A stretch of 64,000 bases of DNA from the NCBI RefSeq assembly GCF_001571145.1, contig NZ_BCTF01000004.1, positions 62,001 to 126,000 on the forward strand, given 5' to 3'. The first letter of the stretch is position 1; every line of letters begins with the position of its first letter. This DNA is from Hydrogenophaga flava NBRC 102514 (GTDB taxonomy: Bacteria > Pseudomonadota > Gammaproteobacteria > Burkholderiales > Burkholderiaceae_C). The translations under genes and the position numbers were made by a program. Shown piece after piece: positions 56,505 to 64,000 of the stretch. The notes below the pieces were generated by a model that worked only from the letters and a program-made list of their open reading frames with translations, did not search any database and was not told where the DNA came from.

Positions 56505-57112
56505 ACGGCCCCCTGACTGGATACAGCAGCAGGCGCTGGCGCCCGACCGACCATGCCTTGCGGCGCGGCGGGAACCTTGCCGCCCACCTCGAAGAACGTG
56601 TAGGACAGCGTGATGGTCGTGACGTCCTTGGGCAACTTCGGATCAATCACGAACGCCACCGGCCACTCTTTCTTTTCACCGGGCGCGAGGGTGTACTGCG
56701 TGAAGCAGAAACACTCGAGCTTGTTGAAGTGGGAGGCCGCCTGCGTCGGTGCGTAGCTGGGAATCGCCTGCGCCGCCATCGTGCGGTTCTGGATGTTCTG
56801 GAACTCGTAGAGCACGGTGGTCAGCTCACCCGGATGCACCTGAAGGGTCCGGACGGCCGGCTTGAAGTGCCAGGGCCCGCGCGCGTTGACATCGAACTCC
56901 ACCGTGATGGTGCGCGACCGGTCGACCTGGGTGTTGAGCACCTTGGGCTGGGCGCCGGGCACCGTCCGCTCGGTCAGCGCAAGGACGTTGATCCCCGTGG
57001 CTTCACAGATGGCCTTGTACAACGGCACCAGCGCATACCCGAAGGCGAACATGCCCAGCGTGATCACGCCGAGCTTGCCCACCATCTTCAGGTTTTCTCG
57101 TTTCAGACCCAT
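56501..57112 (-). CDS. ctaG: Cytochrome c oxidase assembly protein CtaG/Cox11
   Basis: 203 residues. One N-terminal helix (about 13-32), then a beta-sandwich with the copper-binding Cys pair in KLECFCFTQYTLAPGE and VDRSRTITVEFDVNARG. It delivers copper to the CuB site of subunit I. An Ala/Pro-rich tail ends the protein. It lies 21 bases after the tiny assembly gene and overlaps DUF2970. Confidence 0.95.
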   Translation of the reverse strand: MGLKRENLKMVGKLGVITLGMFAFGYALVPLYKAICEATGINVLALTERTVPGAQPKVLNTQVDRSRTITVEFDVNARGPWHFKPAVRTLQVHPGELTTVLYEFQNIQNRTMAAQAIPSYAPTQAASHFNKLECFCFTQYTLAPGEKKEWPVAFVIDPKLPKDVTTITLSYTFFEVGGKVPAAPQGMVGRAPAPAAVSSQGAV

Positions 57113-57133
57113 CGAATGCTCTCCCGGAACGAC

Positions 57134-57247
57134 TCAGCCGCCCAGCAGCACGATCTTGCCGACGAAGCCCAGGAAGAACACCAGCGCCACCGAGGCCAGG
57201 ATAAGGCCCAGGCGCTGGTTCTGTTTTTTCTGTTCGTTCGAGGTCAT
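57134..57247 (-). CDS. Tiny cytochrome oxidase assembly-type membrane protein (37 aa)
   Basis: An ORF of 37 codons, ATG at 57247, begins MTSNEQKKQNQRLGLI and continues as one membrane helix (LILASVALVFFLGFVGKIVLL). It fits exactly between ctaD (8 bases) and ctaG (21 bases). Such single-helix peptides at this position are annotated as cytochrome oxidase small assembly protein in related bacteria. It is too short for usual gene finders. Confidence 0.85.
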   Translation of the reverse strand: MTSNEQKKQNQRLGLILASVALVFFLGFVGKIVLLGG

Positions 57248-57255
57248 GGAGAGGC

Positions 57256-58875
57256 TCAGCCGATCACCTTGGTGGCGGTGGCATCCAGCTTCGGCGGGCT
57301 TTCAAAGGTGTGGAAAGGCGCCGGGGACGGCACTTCCCACTCCAAACCTTCGGCGCCATCCCAGGGCTTCTGAACCGCCTTGGGGCCAACGCCGCGCATC
57401 GCGGGAATGATCACAAACAGGAAGAAGTACACCTGCGCCAGACCGAAGGCAAAGGCACCCACGGAGGCAATGGCATTGAAGTCGGCGAACTGCATGGGGT
57501 AGTCGGCGTAGCGACGTGGCATGCCGGCCAGACCCAGGAAGTGCATCGGGAAAAAGGTGATGTTGAAGGAGATCATCGACCACCAGAAGTGCAGCTTGCC
57601 GCGGCCTTCGCTGTACATCACGCCTGTCCACTTGGGCAGCCAGTAGTAGATGCCGGAGAACATGGCGAACAGCGAACCGGCCACCAGCACATAGTGGAAA
57701 TGGGCCACCACGTAGTAGGTATCCTGGAAGTTAATGTCGATCGGCGCCATCGACAGGATCAGACCGGTGAAGCCACCGATGGTGAACACGAAGATGAAGC
57801 CGACGGCCCACAGCATGGGCGTCTCGAAGGTCATCGAGCCTTTCCACATGGTCGCGATCCAGTTGAAGATCTTCACGCCCGTGGGCACGGCGATCAGCAT
57901 AGTGCTGTACATGAAGAACAGCTGGCCCGTCACCGGCATACCGGTGGTGAACATGTGGTGTGCCCACACGACGAAGGACAGGATGGCAATGGAACCGGTG
58001 GCGTACACCATCGAGGCGTAGCCGAACAGCTTCTTGCGCGCAAAGGCGGGCACGACCTGGCTCACGATGCCGAAGGCCGGCAGGATCATGATGTAGACCT
58101 CGGGGTGGCCGAAGAACCAGAAGATGTGCTGGTACATCACCGGGTCACCGCCGCCGGCGGGGTTGAAGAAGCTGGTGCCGAAGTGGCGGTCGGTCAGCGT
58201 CATGGTGATGGCGCCGGCCAGCACAGGCATCACGGCAATCAGCAGGTAGGCGGTGATCAGCCAGGTCCAGCAGAACATCGGCATCTTCATCAGCGTCATG
58301 CCGGGAGCGCGCATGTTCAGGATGGTCACGATGATGTTGATCGAGCCCATGATGGAACTGGCACCCAGGATGTGCATGGCGAAGATGCCGGCATCCATCG
58401 ACGGGCCCATCTGCAGGGTCAGCGGCGCGTACAGCGTCCAGCCGGCGGCGGGGGCGCCGCCAGGCATGAAGAACGACGCCACCAGCATGATCGCGGCAGG
58501 AATCATCAGCCAGAAGCTGAAGTTGTTCATGCGCGCGAACGCCATGTCGGATGCGCCGATTTGCAGCGGGATCATCCAGTTCGCGAAACCCACGAAGGCC
58601 GGCATGATGGCGCCGAACACCATGATCAGGCCGTGCATGGTGGTGAGCTGGTTGAACAGCTCGGGGTTCACCAGCTGCAGGCCGGGCTGGAACAGTTCGG
58701 CGCGGATCAGCAGGGCCAGCACGCCGCCCACCATCAGCATGGTGAAGGCGAACAGCAGGTACAGCGTGCCGATGTCCTTGTGGTTGGTCGCATAGACCCA
58801 GCGGCGCCAGCCGGTCGGGGCATGGTGATCGTGGTCGTGCGCGTGAGCGTCGTGGGGATCCAGTACTGCACTCAT
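57256..58875 (-). CDS. ctaD: Cytochrome c oxidase subunit I (aa3 type)
   Basis: 539 residues with twelve helices. Heme a and a3/CuB ligands are in TMHGLIMVFGAIMPAF (His), FFGHPEVYIMILPAFG (His and the cross-linked Tyr region), VWAHHMFTTGM (His pair) and VVAHFHYVLVAGSLFAMF (His pair). The D-channel Asn/Asp region NWMIPLQIGASDMAF is intact, and the PEVYI glutamate marks an A1-type proton path. His/Asp-rich N-terminus. It lies 40 bases after ctaC. Confidence 0.97.
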   Translation of the reverse strand: MSAVLDPHDAHAHDHDHHAPTGWRRWVYATNHKDIGTLYLLFAFTMLMVGGVLALLIRAELFQPGLQLVNPELFNQLTTMHGLIMVFGAIMPAFVGFANWMIPLQIGASDMAFARMNNFSFWLMIPAAIMLVASFFMPGGAPAAGWTLYAPLTLQMGPSMDAGIFAMHILGASSIMGSINIIVTILNMRAPGMTLMKMPMFCWTWLITAYLLIAVMPVLAGAITMTLTDRHFGTSFFNPAGGGDPVMYQHIFWFFGHPEVYIMILPAFGIVSQVVPAFARKKLFGYASMVYATGSIAILSFVVWAHHMFTTGMPVTGQLFFMYSTMLIAVPTGVKIFNWIATMWKGSMTFETPMLWAVGFIFVFTIGGFTGLILSMAPIDINFQDTYYVVAHFHYVLVAGSLFAMFSGIYYWLPKWTGVMYSEGRGKLHFWWSMISFNITFFPMHFLGLAGMPRRYADYPMQFADFNAIASVGAFAFGLAQVYFFLFVIIPAMRGVGPKAVQKPWDGAEGLEWEVPSPAPFHTFESPPKLDATATKVIG

Positions 58876-58915
58876 GTTCTAGTCCTTGAGAATTTCAATC
58901 TGTTCTGGGTCCGCG

Positions 58916-60121
58916 TCACTTGCGGGCCGCGACGATGTCGGCGGGCTGCACGATCTGCTCGGTCTTGTTGGACCAGCTGTTCTTGGTGTAGGTGATCACG
59001 GCAGCGATCTCGGTATCGGACAGCTGTTTCCAGGCCGGCATGGCACCGTTGTTGGCTCCGTTGAGCAGGATGGCAATCTGCTTGGACTTGTCGGCGTCCA
59101 GCACGATGGCAGACGCATCCAGCGGCTTGATGGGGCCAGCACCCTTGCCGTTGGCCTGGTGGCAGGCCGCGCAGTTGGCCGCGTACACCGACTCACCGCG
59201 CTTGACCAGGTCGGCCAGGTTCCAGACCTTGGAAGGATCGTCTGCAGCAGCGGCCATCTTCTTCATCTCGCCCTCGACCCACTTCGTGTACTCCTCGGCG
59301 GTCACCACTTTGACGTGGATCGGCATGTAGGCGTGCTCCTTGCCGCACAGCTCAGCGCACTGGCCATAGAAGTCACCGGTCTTTTCGGCGCGGAACCAGG
59401 TGTCGCGCACAAAGCCCGGGATGGCATCCTGCTTGATGCCGAAGGCCGGCACCATGAAGGCGTGGATCACGTCGTTGGCCGTGGTGATGATGCGGACCTT
59501 CTTGCCCACCGGCACCACGAGCGGGTTGTCCACCTTCAGCAGGTAGTCGTCCGTGGCAGGCGGCTTGCCGCTGTTGGACATTTCGCGGTGGCTGTTGTCC
59601 AGAGTGGAGAGGAAGCCGATGCCCTCGCCTTCACCCTTGATGTAGTCGTAGCCCCACTTCCACTGCATGCCCGTGACCTTGATGGTCAGGTCACTGTTCG
59701 TGGTGTCCTTCTGGGCCACCAGCACCTTGGTCGCCGGCAAAGCCATGCCGATCACGATCAGCAACGGCACGATGGTCCAGCCCAGCTCCACCCAGATCGG
59801 CTCGGGCAGTTCCTGCGCCTTGTGGCCGACCGACTTGCGGTGCTTGAGGATGGAATAGAACATCACCCCGAACACCACCACGAAGATGACCGAGCAGAGG
59901 GCCATCATGAACCAGTGCAGCCAGTGCTGCTCTTCCGCGATCTTGGTGGCGGGCGGAGCAAAGTTGAGCTGGTTGACCGCCGGACCACCGGGCAGGTCGT
60001 TCACCGCATGGGCCGCCTCGGCCAGCCAGACCGAGGAGCCCAGAATCCAGGCAGAAGTCGTCGCACGCAGGCCACCGGAATGCTGGCGCAGGAAATCACC
60101 CATCTGTCTTGTCGTACTCAC
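58916..60121 (-). CDS. ctaC: Cytochrome c oxidase subunit II with fused cytochrome c domain (caa3 type)
   Basis: 401 residues. A cleavable signal (ending AEAAHAV) and two helices anchor the protein. The CuA domain has GMQWKWGYDY and the binding loop CAELCGKEHAYM (about 252-263). A C-terminal class I cytochrome c domain with CAACH (about 316-320) and probable axial Met in GAMPAWKQL is fused, so the enzyme accepts electrons through its own heme c. GTG at 60121 with GAGG 8 bases upstream; ATG at 60103 is the alternative. An FNR-type box lies just upstream. Confidence 0.96.
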   Translation of the reverse strand: MSTTRQMGDFLRQHSGGLRATTSAWILGSSVWLAEAAHAVNDLPGGPAVNQLNFAPPATKIAEEQHWLHWFMMALCSVIFVVVFGVMFYSILKHRKSVGHKAQELPEPIWVELGWTIVPLLIVIGMALPATKVLVAQKDTTNSDLTIKVTGMQWKWGYDYIKGEGEGIGFLSTLDNSHREMSNSGKPPATDDYLLKVDNPLVVPVGKKVRIITTANDVIHAFMVPAFGIKQDAIPGFVRDTWFRAEKTGDFYGQCAELCGKEHAYMPIHVKVVTAEEYTKWVEGEMKKMAAAADDPSKVWNLADLVKRGESVYAANCAACHQANGKGAGPIKPLDASAIVLDADKSKQIAILLNGANNGAMPAWKQLSDTEIAAVITYTKNSWSNKTEQIVQPADIVAARK

Positions 60122-60144
60122 GTTGAACGCCTCAAATATAAGTA

Positions 60145-60158
60145 TTGATTTATATCAA
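60145..60158. promoter_or_regulatory. FNR/ANR-type binding site upstream of ctaC
   Basis: TTGATTTATATCAA matches the FNR consensus TTGAT-N4-ATCAA exactly. It lies 24-37 bases upstream of the ctaC start codon in an A/T-rich patch that must contain the promoter; a TATAAA on the minus strand (60154-60149) is inside the box. A bound FNR dimer would therefore block the promoter, consistent with shutting off an aerobic oxidase at low oxygen. Confidence 0.7.
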
Positions 60159-60213
60159 TCTAATTAGACCAAAAACACCCTGAACGCCCTCTCAGGGAAT
60201 ACCCACACCAGCT

Positions 60214-60678
60214 TCATGACTCCCTCAGTGCCCGCCTGATTTCCTGGGCCAGCACCGGCCGTAAATCGGCCCTCACATACCGTCCGACTTCCGCCGAACG
60301 CCCTCCACCCCACACCGACACCAGCAAACGGCGACCGCCTGGGGCTTCCACGCGAATGGCATGGCCCGCAAACTCGATGCGCGACAACCGGCCGGCGTCC
60401 TCCTGCTCCACCACCAGCCGACCACGGCTCACACAGATGTGCTCACCATCGGTCGCATGTCGGGCGTAGGCCAGAAACGCCACACCGACCGCTACCAGTT
60501 CCACCACGGAGAACGGCAACACCATCCAGGCGCCGTGGGTCCAGAAGAACCCAGCCACCACCAGGGACAGCGCGCTCAACAGCGCGTACATCGCCCCCAA
60601 TTGCCTTGGCGTGACCGAACAGTTGCGCCTCAGCACCCAGTGAATCCCGTCCGTGGTGACGCTTGCGAGGCGATACAT
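60214..60678 (-). CDS. DUF2244 membrane protein
   Basis: 154 residues from the ATG at 60678. Two helices at about 28-70 (MYALLSALSLVVAGFFW and WMVLPFSVVELVAVGVAFLAYA), then a cytosolic beta domain with RHATDGEHICVSRGRLVVEQ and a C-terminal REIRRAL-like end. DUF2244 proteins are often next to oxidase genes. It lies upstream of ctaC on the same strand, 92 bases away across the FNR box; function unknown. Confidence 0.87.
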   Translation of the reverse strand: MYRLASVTTDGIHWVLRRNCSVTPRQLGAMYALLSALSLVVAGFFWTHGAWMVLPFSVVELVAVGVAFLAYARHATDGEHICVSRGRLVVEQEDAGRLSRIEFAGHAIRVEAPGGRRLLVSVWGGGRSAEVGRYVRADLRPVLAQEIRRALRES

Positions 60679-60835
60679 GTTGTGTCTCCGACACAACCGG
60701 ATGCGCCGGGAGCGTCCGACATGGGATCACGCATGCCGAAGAATCGGCGTGCAGAGTTTGATTTATGTCAATTGTAGCGACCAGAAACCGCCCGCCGCCC
60801 GCTGCACGGCTTCTGGGACGCCCCTTCGCAGCAGA

Positions 60836-61741
60836 TCAGTTGCGCCGTTTTCGCAGCATGGTCCGCATCTCGTCCACCGAGACCGACTGGCTGTCACCTG
60901 CCTTGGGTCGAGGCGCCGACTTGAACGCATGCCCGTAGTTGATCTCGAAACCCAGAGTGAGGCGCCCTTGCCCGTCGCGCGGCCCGTGCTGCTCGATGGC
61001 GGACTCGATGCGTGCGCGCCACCCGCGACCCCGTAGTGCGGGAAACCGGGCCGCGCCCAGGTTGCGACCAAAGCTGCGCAGTTCATCCAGCATGGCCGTC
61101 GCGCTGCTGTATGTCAGCGTGATCCGCTCCATGTCCATCACAGGTTCGGCAAAGCCTGCATGCACCAGCATGTCGCCCCAGTCGTGCATGTCGGTGAAGC
61201 TGTGGGCGGGTGAGGGCCAGCCCTGGCCCTGGTAGACGCCCTGCAGTTCACTGAGGCTGTCGGGCCCCAGGCAGGAGAACATCAGAAATCCGCCGACGTC
61301 GATGTGCCCGTGCCAGCGACGCAGCAGGGCCTGGGGGCAGGGCTCCTGGTGCAGCACCATATTGGCCCACAGCATCGCCACCCGGGTGTCTGCGGTGGCC
61401 ACTGCGGGTGCGCTGGATTTGCCCCAGCCCAGGAGCGACCGAAGCGACCGCCCTGTCCCGCCCTGCAAGCGCTCTGTCACGCGCGGGTCCTCTGCGGACA
61501 CCAGGCAACGGGCGTTCGGCAACCGCGCAGCCAGGCTGCGATGCGCCTCCAGCCCACCCATCACTGGCTCCCAGTGCAACCAGCTGGCCGGCTGCTCCCG
61601 GAACCACTGAAGGCGGTCGATCATGCGCCGGGCCACCTCTTCGTGCAGCCAGGGGCTGGCCGCATGCGAGCGGAGCAGCCAGCGCCGCGCTGCGACAGGA
61701 TCAAGCCCGGGCACAGGCGATTCTTCGGTCGGGTTGGTCAC
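60836..61741 (-). CDS. BioC-like class I methyltransferase with degenerate SAM motif
   Basis: 301 residues from a GTG at 61741; no clear ribosome-binding site is seen and the frame is open upstream, so the start is uncertain. RWLLRSHAASPWLHEEVARRM and LRRWHGHIDVGGFLMFSCLGPDSLSEL, HSFTDMHDWGDMLVHAGFAEPVMDMERIT (segments) and LTLGFEINYGHAF match the BioC (malonyl-ACP O-methyltransferase) pattern. Motif I, normally a glycine-rich loop, reads WLHWEPVMGGLEAH, so cofactor binding may be altered. It is divergent from comF. Confidence 0.75.
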   Translation of the reverse strand: MTNPTEESPVPGLDPVAARRWLLRSHAASPWLHEEVARRMIDRLQWFREQPASWLHWEPVMGGLEAHRSLAARLPNARCLVSAEDPRVTERLQGGTGRSLRSLLGWGKSSAPAVATADTRVAMLWANMVLHQEPCPQALLRRWHGHIDVGGFLMFSCLGPDSLSELQGVYQGQGWPSPAHSFTDMHDWGDMLVHAGFAEPVMDMERITLTYSSATAMLDELRSFGRNLGAARFPALRGRGWRARIESAIEQHGPRDGQGRLTLGFEINYGHAFKSAPRPKAGDSQSVSVDEMRTMLRKRRN

Positions 61742-61800
61742 AGAGGTGGGTTGACAGGGGTGGTGGCCGGCTGGCGGAGGCGCGCCAGTATATTGGCCGC

Positions 61801-62544
61801 ATGGGAGTTTTGACCGCTTTGCTGCACCGGATGCCCGGGCTGCCCTCCATCTGCCAGGTCTGTGGCAGCTGGCCGGCCGCGCCTGTCTGTCCAGCGTGTC
61901 GCCAGCGCCATGCGCCTCTCCTCGGTCGCTGCCAGCGCTGCGCCCGACCGCAACCTGAAGATGCTGGGCTGTGCGGCGAATGCTTGACTGCAACGGGATC
62001 ATCACCCGTGCAGAGATGCCTGACTGCTGTGGACTACCTGTTCCCGTGGGACGGGTTGATTGGCAGATTCAAGTTTCGCAACGAGCCGGGATGGGCGGGC
62101 CCGCTCGGGGACCTGATGGTGCAATCCGCCGCCAGGCAGAACTTCCTGGAGCCGGACATGTGGCTGGTGCCGGTGCCCGTGACGCCGGCGCGGCTGGCCG
62201 AGCGTGGCTACAACCAGGCCTGGGAACTGTGCCGTGCAATCGGTCGGCAGACCGGTCTTCAGACCATGGCAGAGGCCTTGGTGCGCCTGGGTGACACGCC
62301 GGACCAGCACCGCCTGACGCGCGCGCAGCGACTGGTCAATCTGCGGGGAGCATTCGTGGCCCATCCTCTCTTGGTGTCGAGGCTGTCAGGAAAGCGGGTG
62401 GTCCTTGTTGACGACGTGCGCACCACGGGCGCCACCTTGCATCACGCAGGGCTGGCGCTTCGAAAGGCCGGCGCCGCCGAGGTCCGGGCACTGGTTTTGG
62501 CGCGCACGCCACACGAAGCTCAAGACGGAGAGACCGGTCGATGA
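61801..62544 (+). CDS. comF: ComF-family phosphoribosyltransferase-like protein
   Basis: 247 residues from the ATG at 61801. Double zinc ribbon CQVC...CPAC and CQRC...CGEC in the first 60 residues, then the PRTase domain with VPVPVTPARLAERGYNQAWEL and the PRPP motif VVLVDDVRTTGATL. ComF proteins take part in DNA uptake in naturally competent bacteria; in others their role is open. trmL follows on the same strand. Confidence 0.93.
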   Translation: MGVLTALLHRMPGLPSICQVCGSWPAAPVCPACRQRHAPLLGRCQRCARPQPEDAGLCGECLTATGSSPVQRCLTAVDYLFPWDGLIGRFKFRNEPGWAGPLGDLMVQSAARQNFLEPDMWLVPVPVTPARLAERGYNQAWELCRAIGRQTGLQTMAEALVRLGDTPDQHRLTRAQRLVNLRGAFVAHPLLVSRLSGKRVVLVDDVRTTGATLHHAGLALRKAGAAEVRALVLARTPHEAQDGETGR

Positions 62545-62638
62545 CACCGCTTCATATGCGCTTATGATCGCGCCCACCAAGGGTGTAGAAGACAAGGCCG
62601 GCCCACCGGCCACAGCGTTGAAGGCAGCGCCTCGCCCC

Positions 62639-63112
62639 ATGTTCCACGTTGTTCTGGTCACACCGCAGATCCCGCCCAACACGGGCAATGTGATCCGCCT
62701 GTGCGCCAACACGGGATGCCATCTGCACCTGATCGAGCCCCTGGGTTTCTCGATGGACGACAAGCAGATGCGCCGGGCCGGACTGGACTATCACGAATAC
62801 GCCAGTGTCCAGCGCCATCCTGGCTGGACCCAGTTCCTCGACACCGCCCAACCTGTGCGCGAGCGCATGTTCGCCCTCACCACCCGGGGACAGGGGCAGG
62901 CCTATGCCCAGCGCTTCATGCCCGGCGACTGGCTGGTCTTCGGCTGCGAGACCGAAGGACTGCCGACCAGTGTGCGCGAGCATTTCGCTGAGGAGCGCCA
63001 GTTGCGGCTGCCCATGCGGGAAGGCCAACGCAGCCTGAATCTTTCCAACGCGGTGGCGGTACTTGTTTACGAAGCGTGGCGCCAACAGGGATTCGGAGCG
63101 ACAAAACCGTGA
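62639..63112 (+). CDS. trmL: tRNA (cytidine(34)-2'-O)-methyltransferase
   Basis: 157 residues, the minimal SPOUT form. TPQIPPNTGNVIRLCANTGC, LIEPLGFSMDDKQMRRAGLDY, GDWLVFGCETEGLP and LRLPMREGQRSLNLSNAVAV form the trefoil-knot signature. It methylates the wobble base of tRNA-Leu species, including the CAA isoacceptor that this window encodes at 46068. The ATG at 62639 is chosen for the family N-terminus MFHVVLVTPQ. Confidence 0.95.
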   Translation: MFHVVLVTPQIPPNTGNVIRLCANTGCHLHLIEPLGFSMDDKQMRRAGLDYHEYASVQRHPGWTQFLDTAQPVRERMFALTTRGQGQAYAQRFMPGDWLVFGCETEGLPTSVREHFAEERQLRLPMREGQRSLNLSNAVAVLVYEAWRQQGFGATKP

Positions 63113-63266
63113 CGCATATCACTTCTTTGCTGAGGGAAGCACCCCACATTTGGGAGTTGCGGTCACCCACAATACGCGGGTTGGTTCAACCGCTGCATCA
63201 TTCGGTTCGAACTCCCGTCCTGTTTTGTATAGACGCTCTGCCCCTGCGGGCAGCCCGGAGGTTTTT

Positions 63267-63590
63267 TTGATTGCGACGCTGACCAGGCTCTTCAAAGGCA
63301 AGGCCGCACCCGGCAAGGGTGCGAAGGCTGTGCCGAGCCTGAAAGATCTTCAGGCCATCCGCTCCGCCCTGCTGCAGACCGTGGCGGACTGCGAAGGCAT
63401 CTCTGTGCATCGCTTGCGGCACAAGATCGAGCAAACGCAGACCGTGCAGGACCTCTGGCTGCTGCGCAACGACGCCTACCAGCTCATCTCCCAGGCAACC
63501 AGCCAGACGGTGGCCGCCGAACGGATCAATGCCCTTCTGGCCGTGTTTGAAGGCTGGGTCGACGCCCGTCAGCTGGGGCGCATCCGCTGA
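63267..63590 (+). CDS. Small unrecognised helical protein (TTG start)
   Basis: 107 residues from a TTG at 63267 with GGAGG 5 bases upstream; the frame is open far upstream, but that part looks non-coding. A basic Lys/Gly/Ala N-terminus (TRLFKGKAAPGKGAKA) is followed by three or four helices (LKDLQAIRSALLQTVADCEG, LRHKIEQTQTVQDLWLLRND, AAERINALLAVFEGWVDARQ). I do not recognise the family. A hairpin CTGCCC-CTGC-GGGCAG lies just upstream of the GGAGG. Confidence 0.65.
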   Translation: MIATLTRLFKGKAAPGKGAKAVPSLKDLQAIRSALLQTVADCEGISVHRLRHKIEQTQTVQDLWLLRNDAYQLISQATSQTVAAERINALLAVFEGWVDARQLGRIR

Positions 63591-63597
63591 GCGACGC

Positions 63598-64000
63598 TCA
63601 GGGATAACGCCGCACCAGGGCCTCGGCCACACACACCGGCTTCTCGGCCCCTTCGCGCTCGATAGCCACCGACCAGGCCATCTGCAGGCCATTGCCTTCG
63701 ATTGGCGCGGCCGACAAGAGCGTCATGCGCGCCCGCAAACGGCTGCCCACCGGCACGGGTGAGGTGAAACGCACCTTGTTAAGACCGTAGTTCACCCCCA
63801 TGCCGCCCTGCCGGATTTCGAACGCCGAGTCGAAAAATACGGGCAGCAGCGACAGGGTGAGGAAGCCGTGCGCGATCGGTGCGCCGAAGGGGCCTGCACG
63901 CGCGCGCTCCACATCCACATGGATCCACTGGTGGTCACCAGTCGCGTCGGCAAAGCGGTTGACCTGTTCCTGGGTCACGGTGACCCAGTCGCTGGTGGCC
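63598..64000 (-). CDS. MaoC-family dehydratase, 5'-truncated by the window edge
   Basis: At least 134 residues; the frame continues past 64000, reading TSDWVTVTQEQVNRFADATG at the edge, so the GTG at 63978 is internal. The hydratase motif is FADATGDHQWIHVDVERA with catalytic Asp and His, followed by APIAHGFLTLSLLP and MGVNYGLNKVRFTSPVPVGSRLR. The hot-dog fold hydrates enoyl-CoA or a similar thioester. It converges on the small unknown gene 7 bases away. Confidence 0.93.
   Translation of the reverse strand, partial: ATSDWVTVTQEQVNRFADATGDHQWIHVDVERARAGPFGAPIAHGFLTLSLLPVFFDSAFEIRQGGMGVNYGLNKVRFTSPVPVGSRLRARMTLLSAAPIEGNGLQMAWSVAIEREGAEKPVCVAEALVRRYP

Overview
The window is high-GC, densely packed chromosomal DNA from a betaproteobacterium. 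Gene order points to the Comamonadaceae (Burkholderiales), with Hydrogenophaga or a close relative the best guess. The basis is the combination rhodanese-grxC-secB-gpsA beside gpmA-ctpA-moeB, the aa3 oxidase cluster ctaC-ctaD-(tiny assembly gene)-ctaG-DUF2970-coxC followed by SURF1-ctaA-ctaB-SCO, and family-typical G/C-rich intergenic repeats. This taxonomic call is inference from gene content; no search was run.

Layout. 1-4161: a 5'-truncated PAS/ATPase sensor protein, a stand-alone receiver and a large multi-PAS histidine kinase. 4173-8636 (minus): Ser/Thr kinase, PP2C phosphatase, rph, rdgB, hemW; divergent to yicC-gmk-rpoZ (8698-10473), which ends at a strong terminator. 10547-15214: NAD synthesis (nadC-nadA) divergent to pantothenate synthesis (panB-unknown membrane protein-panC). 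15211-20715: rhodanese-grxC-secB-gpsA divergent to gpmA, ctpA, moeB. 20700-25097: SNase-like nuclease, YitT protein, PPi-type phosphofructokinase and TspO, divergent to an acetylpolyamine amidohydrolase.

25105-30415 is the most coherent accessory block. Two divergent transcription units of exported redox or envelope proteins lie here: Tat-exported ferritin-like protein, cytochrome c and DUF3455 lipoprotein on one side; DUF3034 barrel, periplasmic truncated globin, cupredoxin, ECF sigma factor and anti-sigma factor on the other. The two units start from a mirror-image pair of near-identical non-housekeeping promoter elements, so the block looks like a self-contained ECF regulon.

30416-36992: queF, a prolyl-hydroxylase-like oxygenase, yaaA, a CsgG-like lipoprotein, truC, and a rubrerythrin/Fe-S oxidoreductase/DUF3501 peroxide-type operon. 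37233-40169: a putative aromatic-catabolism operon (VOC protein, FAD monooxygenase, DUF2783) preceded by a palindromic operator. Its two main genes are separated by two inverted copies of a modular palindromic repeat whose stems covary. 40243-50937: valS, a degenerate 2-hydroxyacid dehydrogenase, tusA, a NUDIX hydrolase, cysM, tRNA-Leu(CAA), a membrane-anchored lambda-R-like muramidase, a Ca/Na antiporter, an NAD-dependent epimerase-like protein, a ferredoxin-reductase fusion and a Bug-type binding protein.

50938-60678 is the cytochrome aa3 oxidase locus with its heme A, copper and assembly genes. An exact FNR/ANR box overlaps the presumed ctaC promoter, which suggests repression when oxygen is low. 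60836-64000: a BioC-like methyltransferase with a degenerate cofactor site, comF, trmL, a small unknown gene and a truncated MaoC-like dehydratase. The rest is ordinary housekeeping sequence with little intergenic space.
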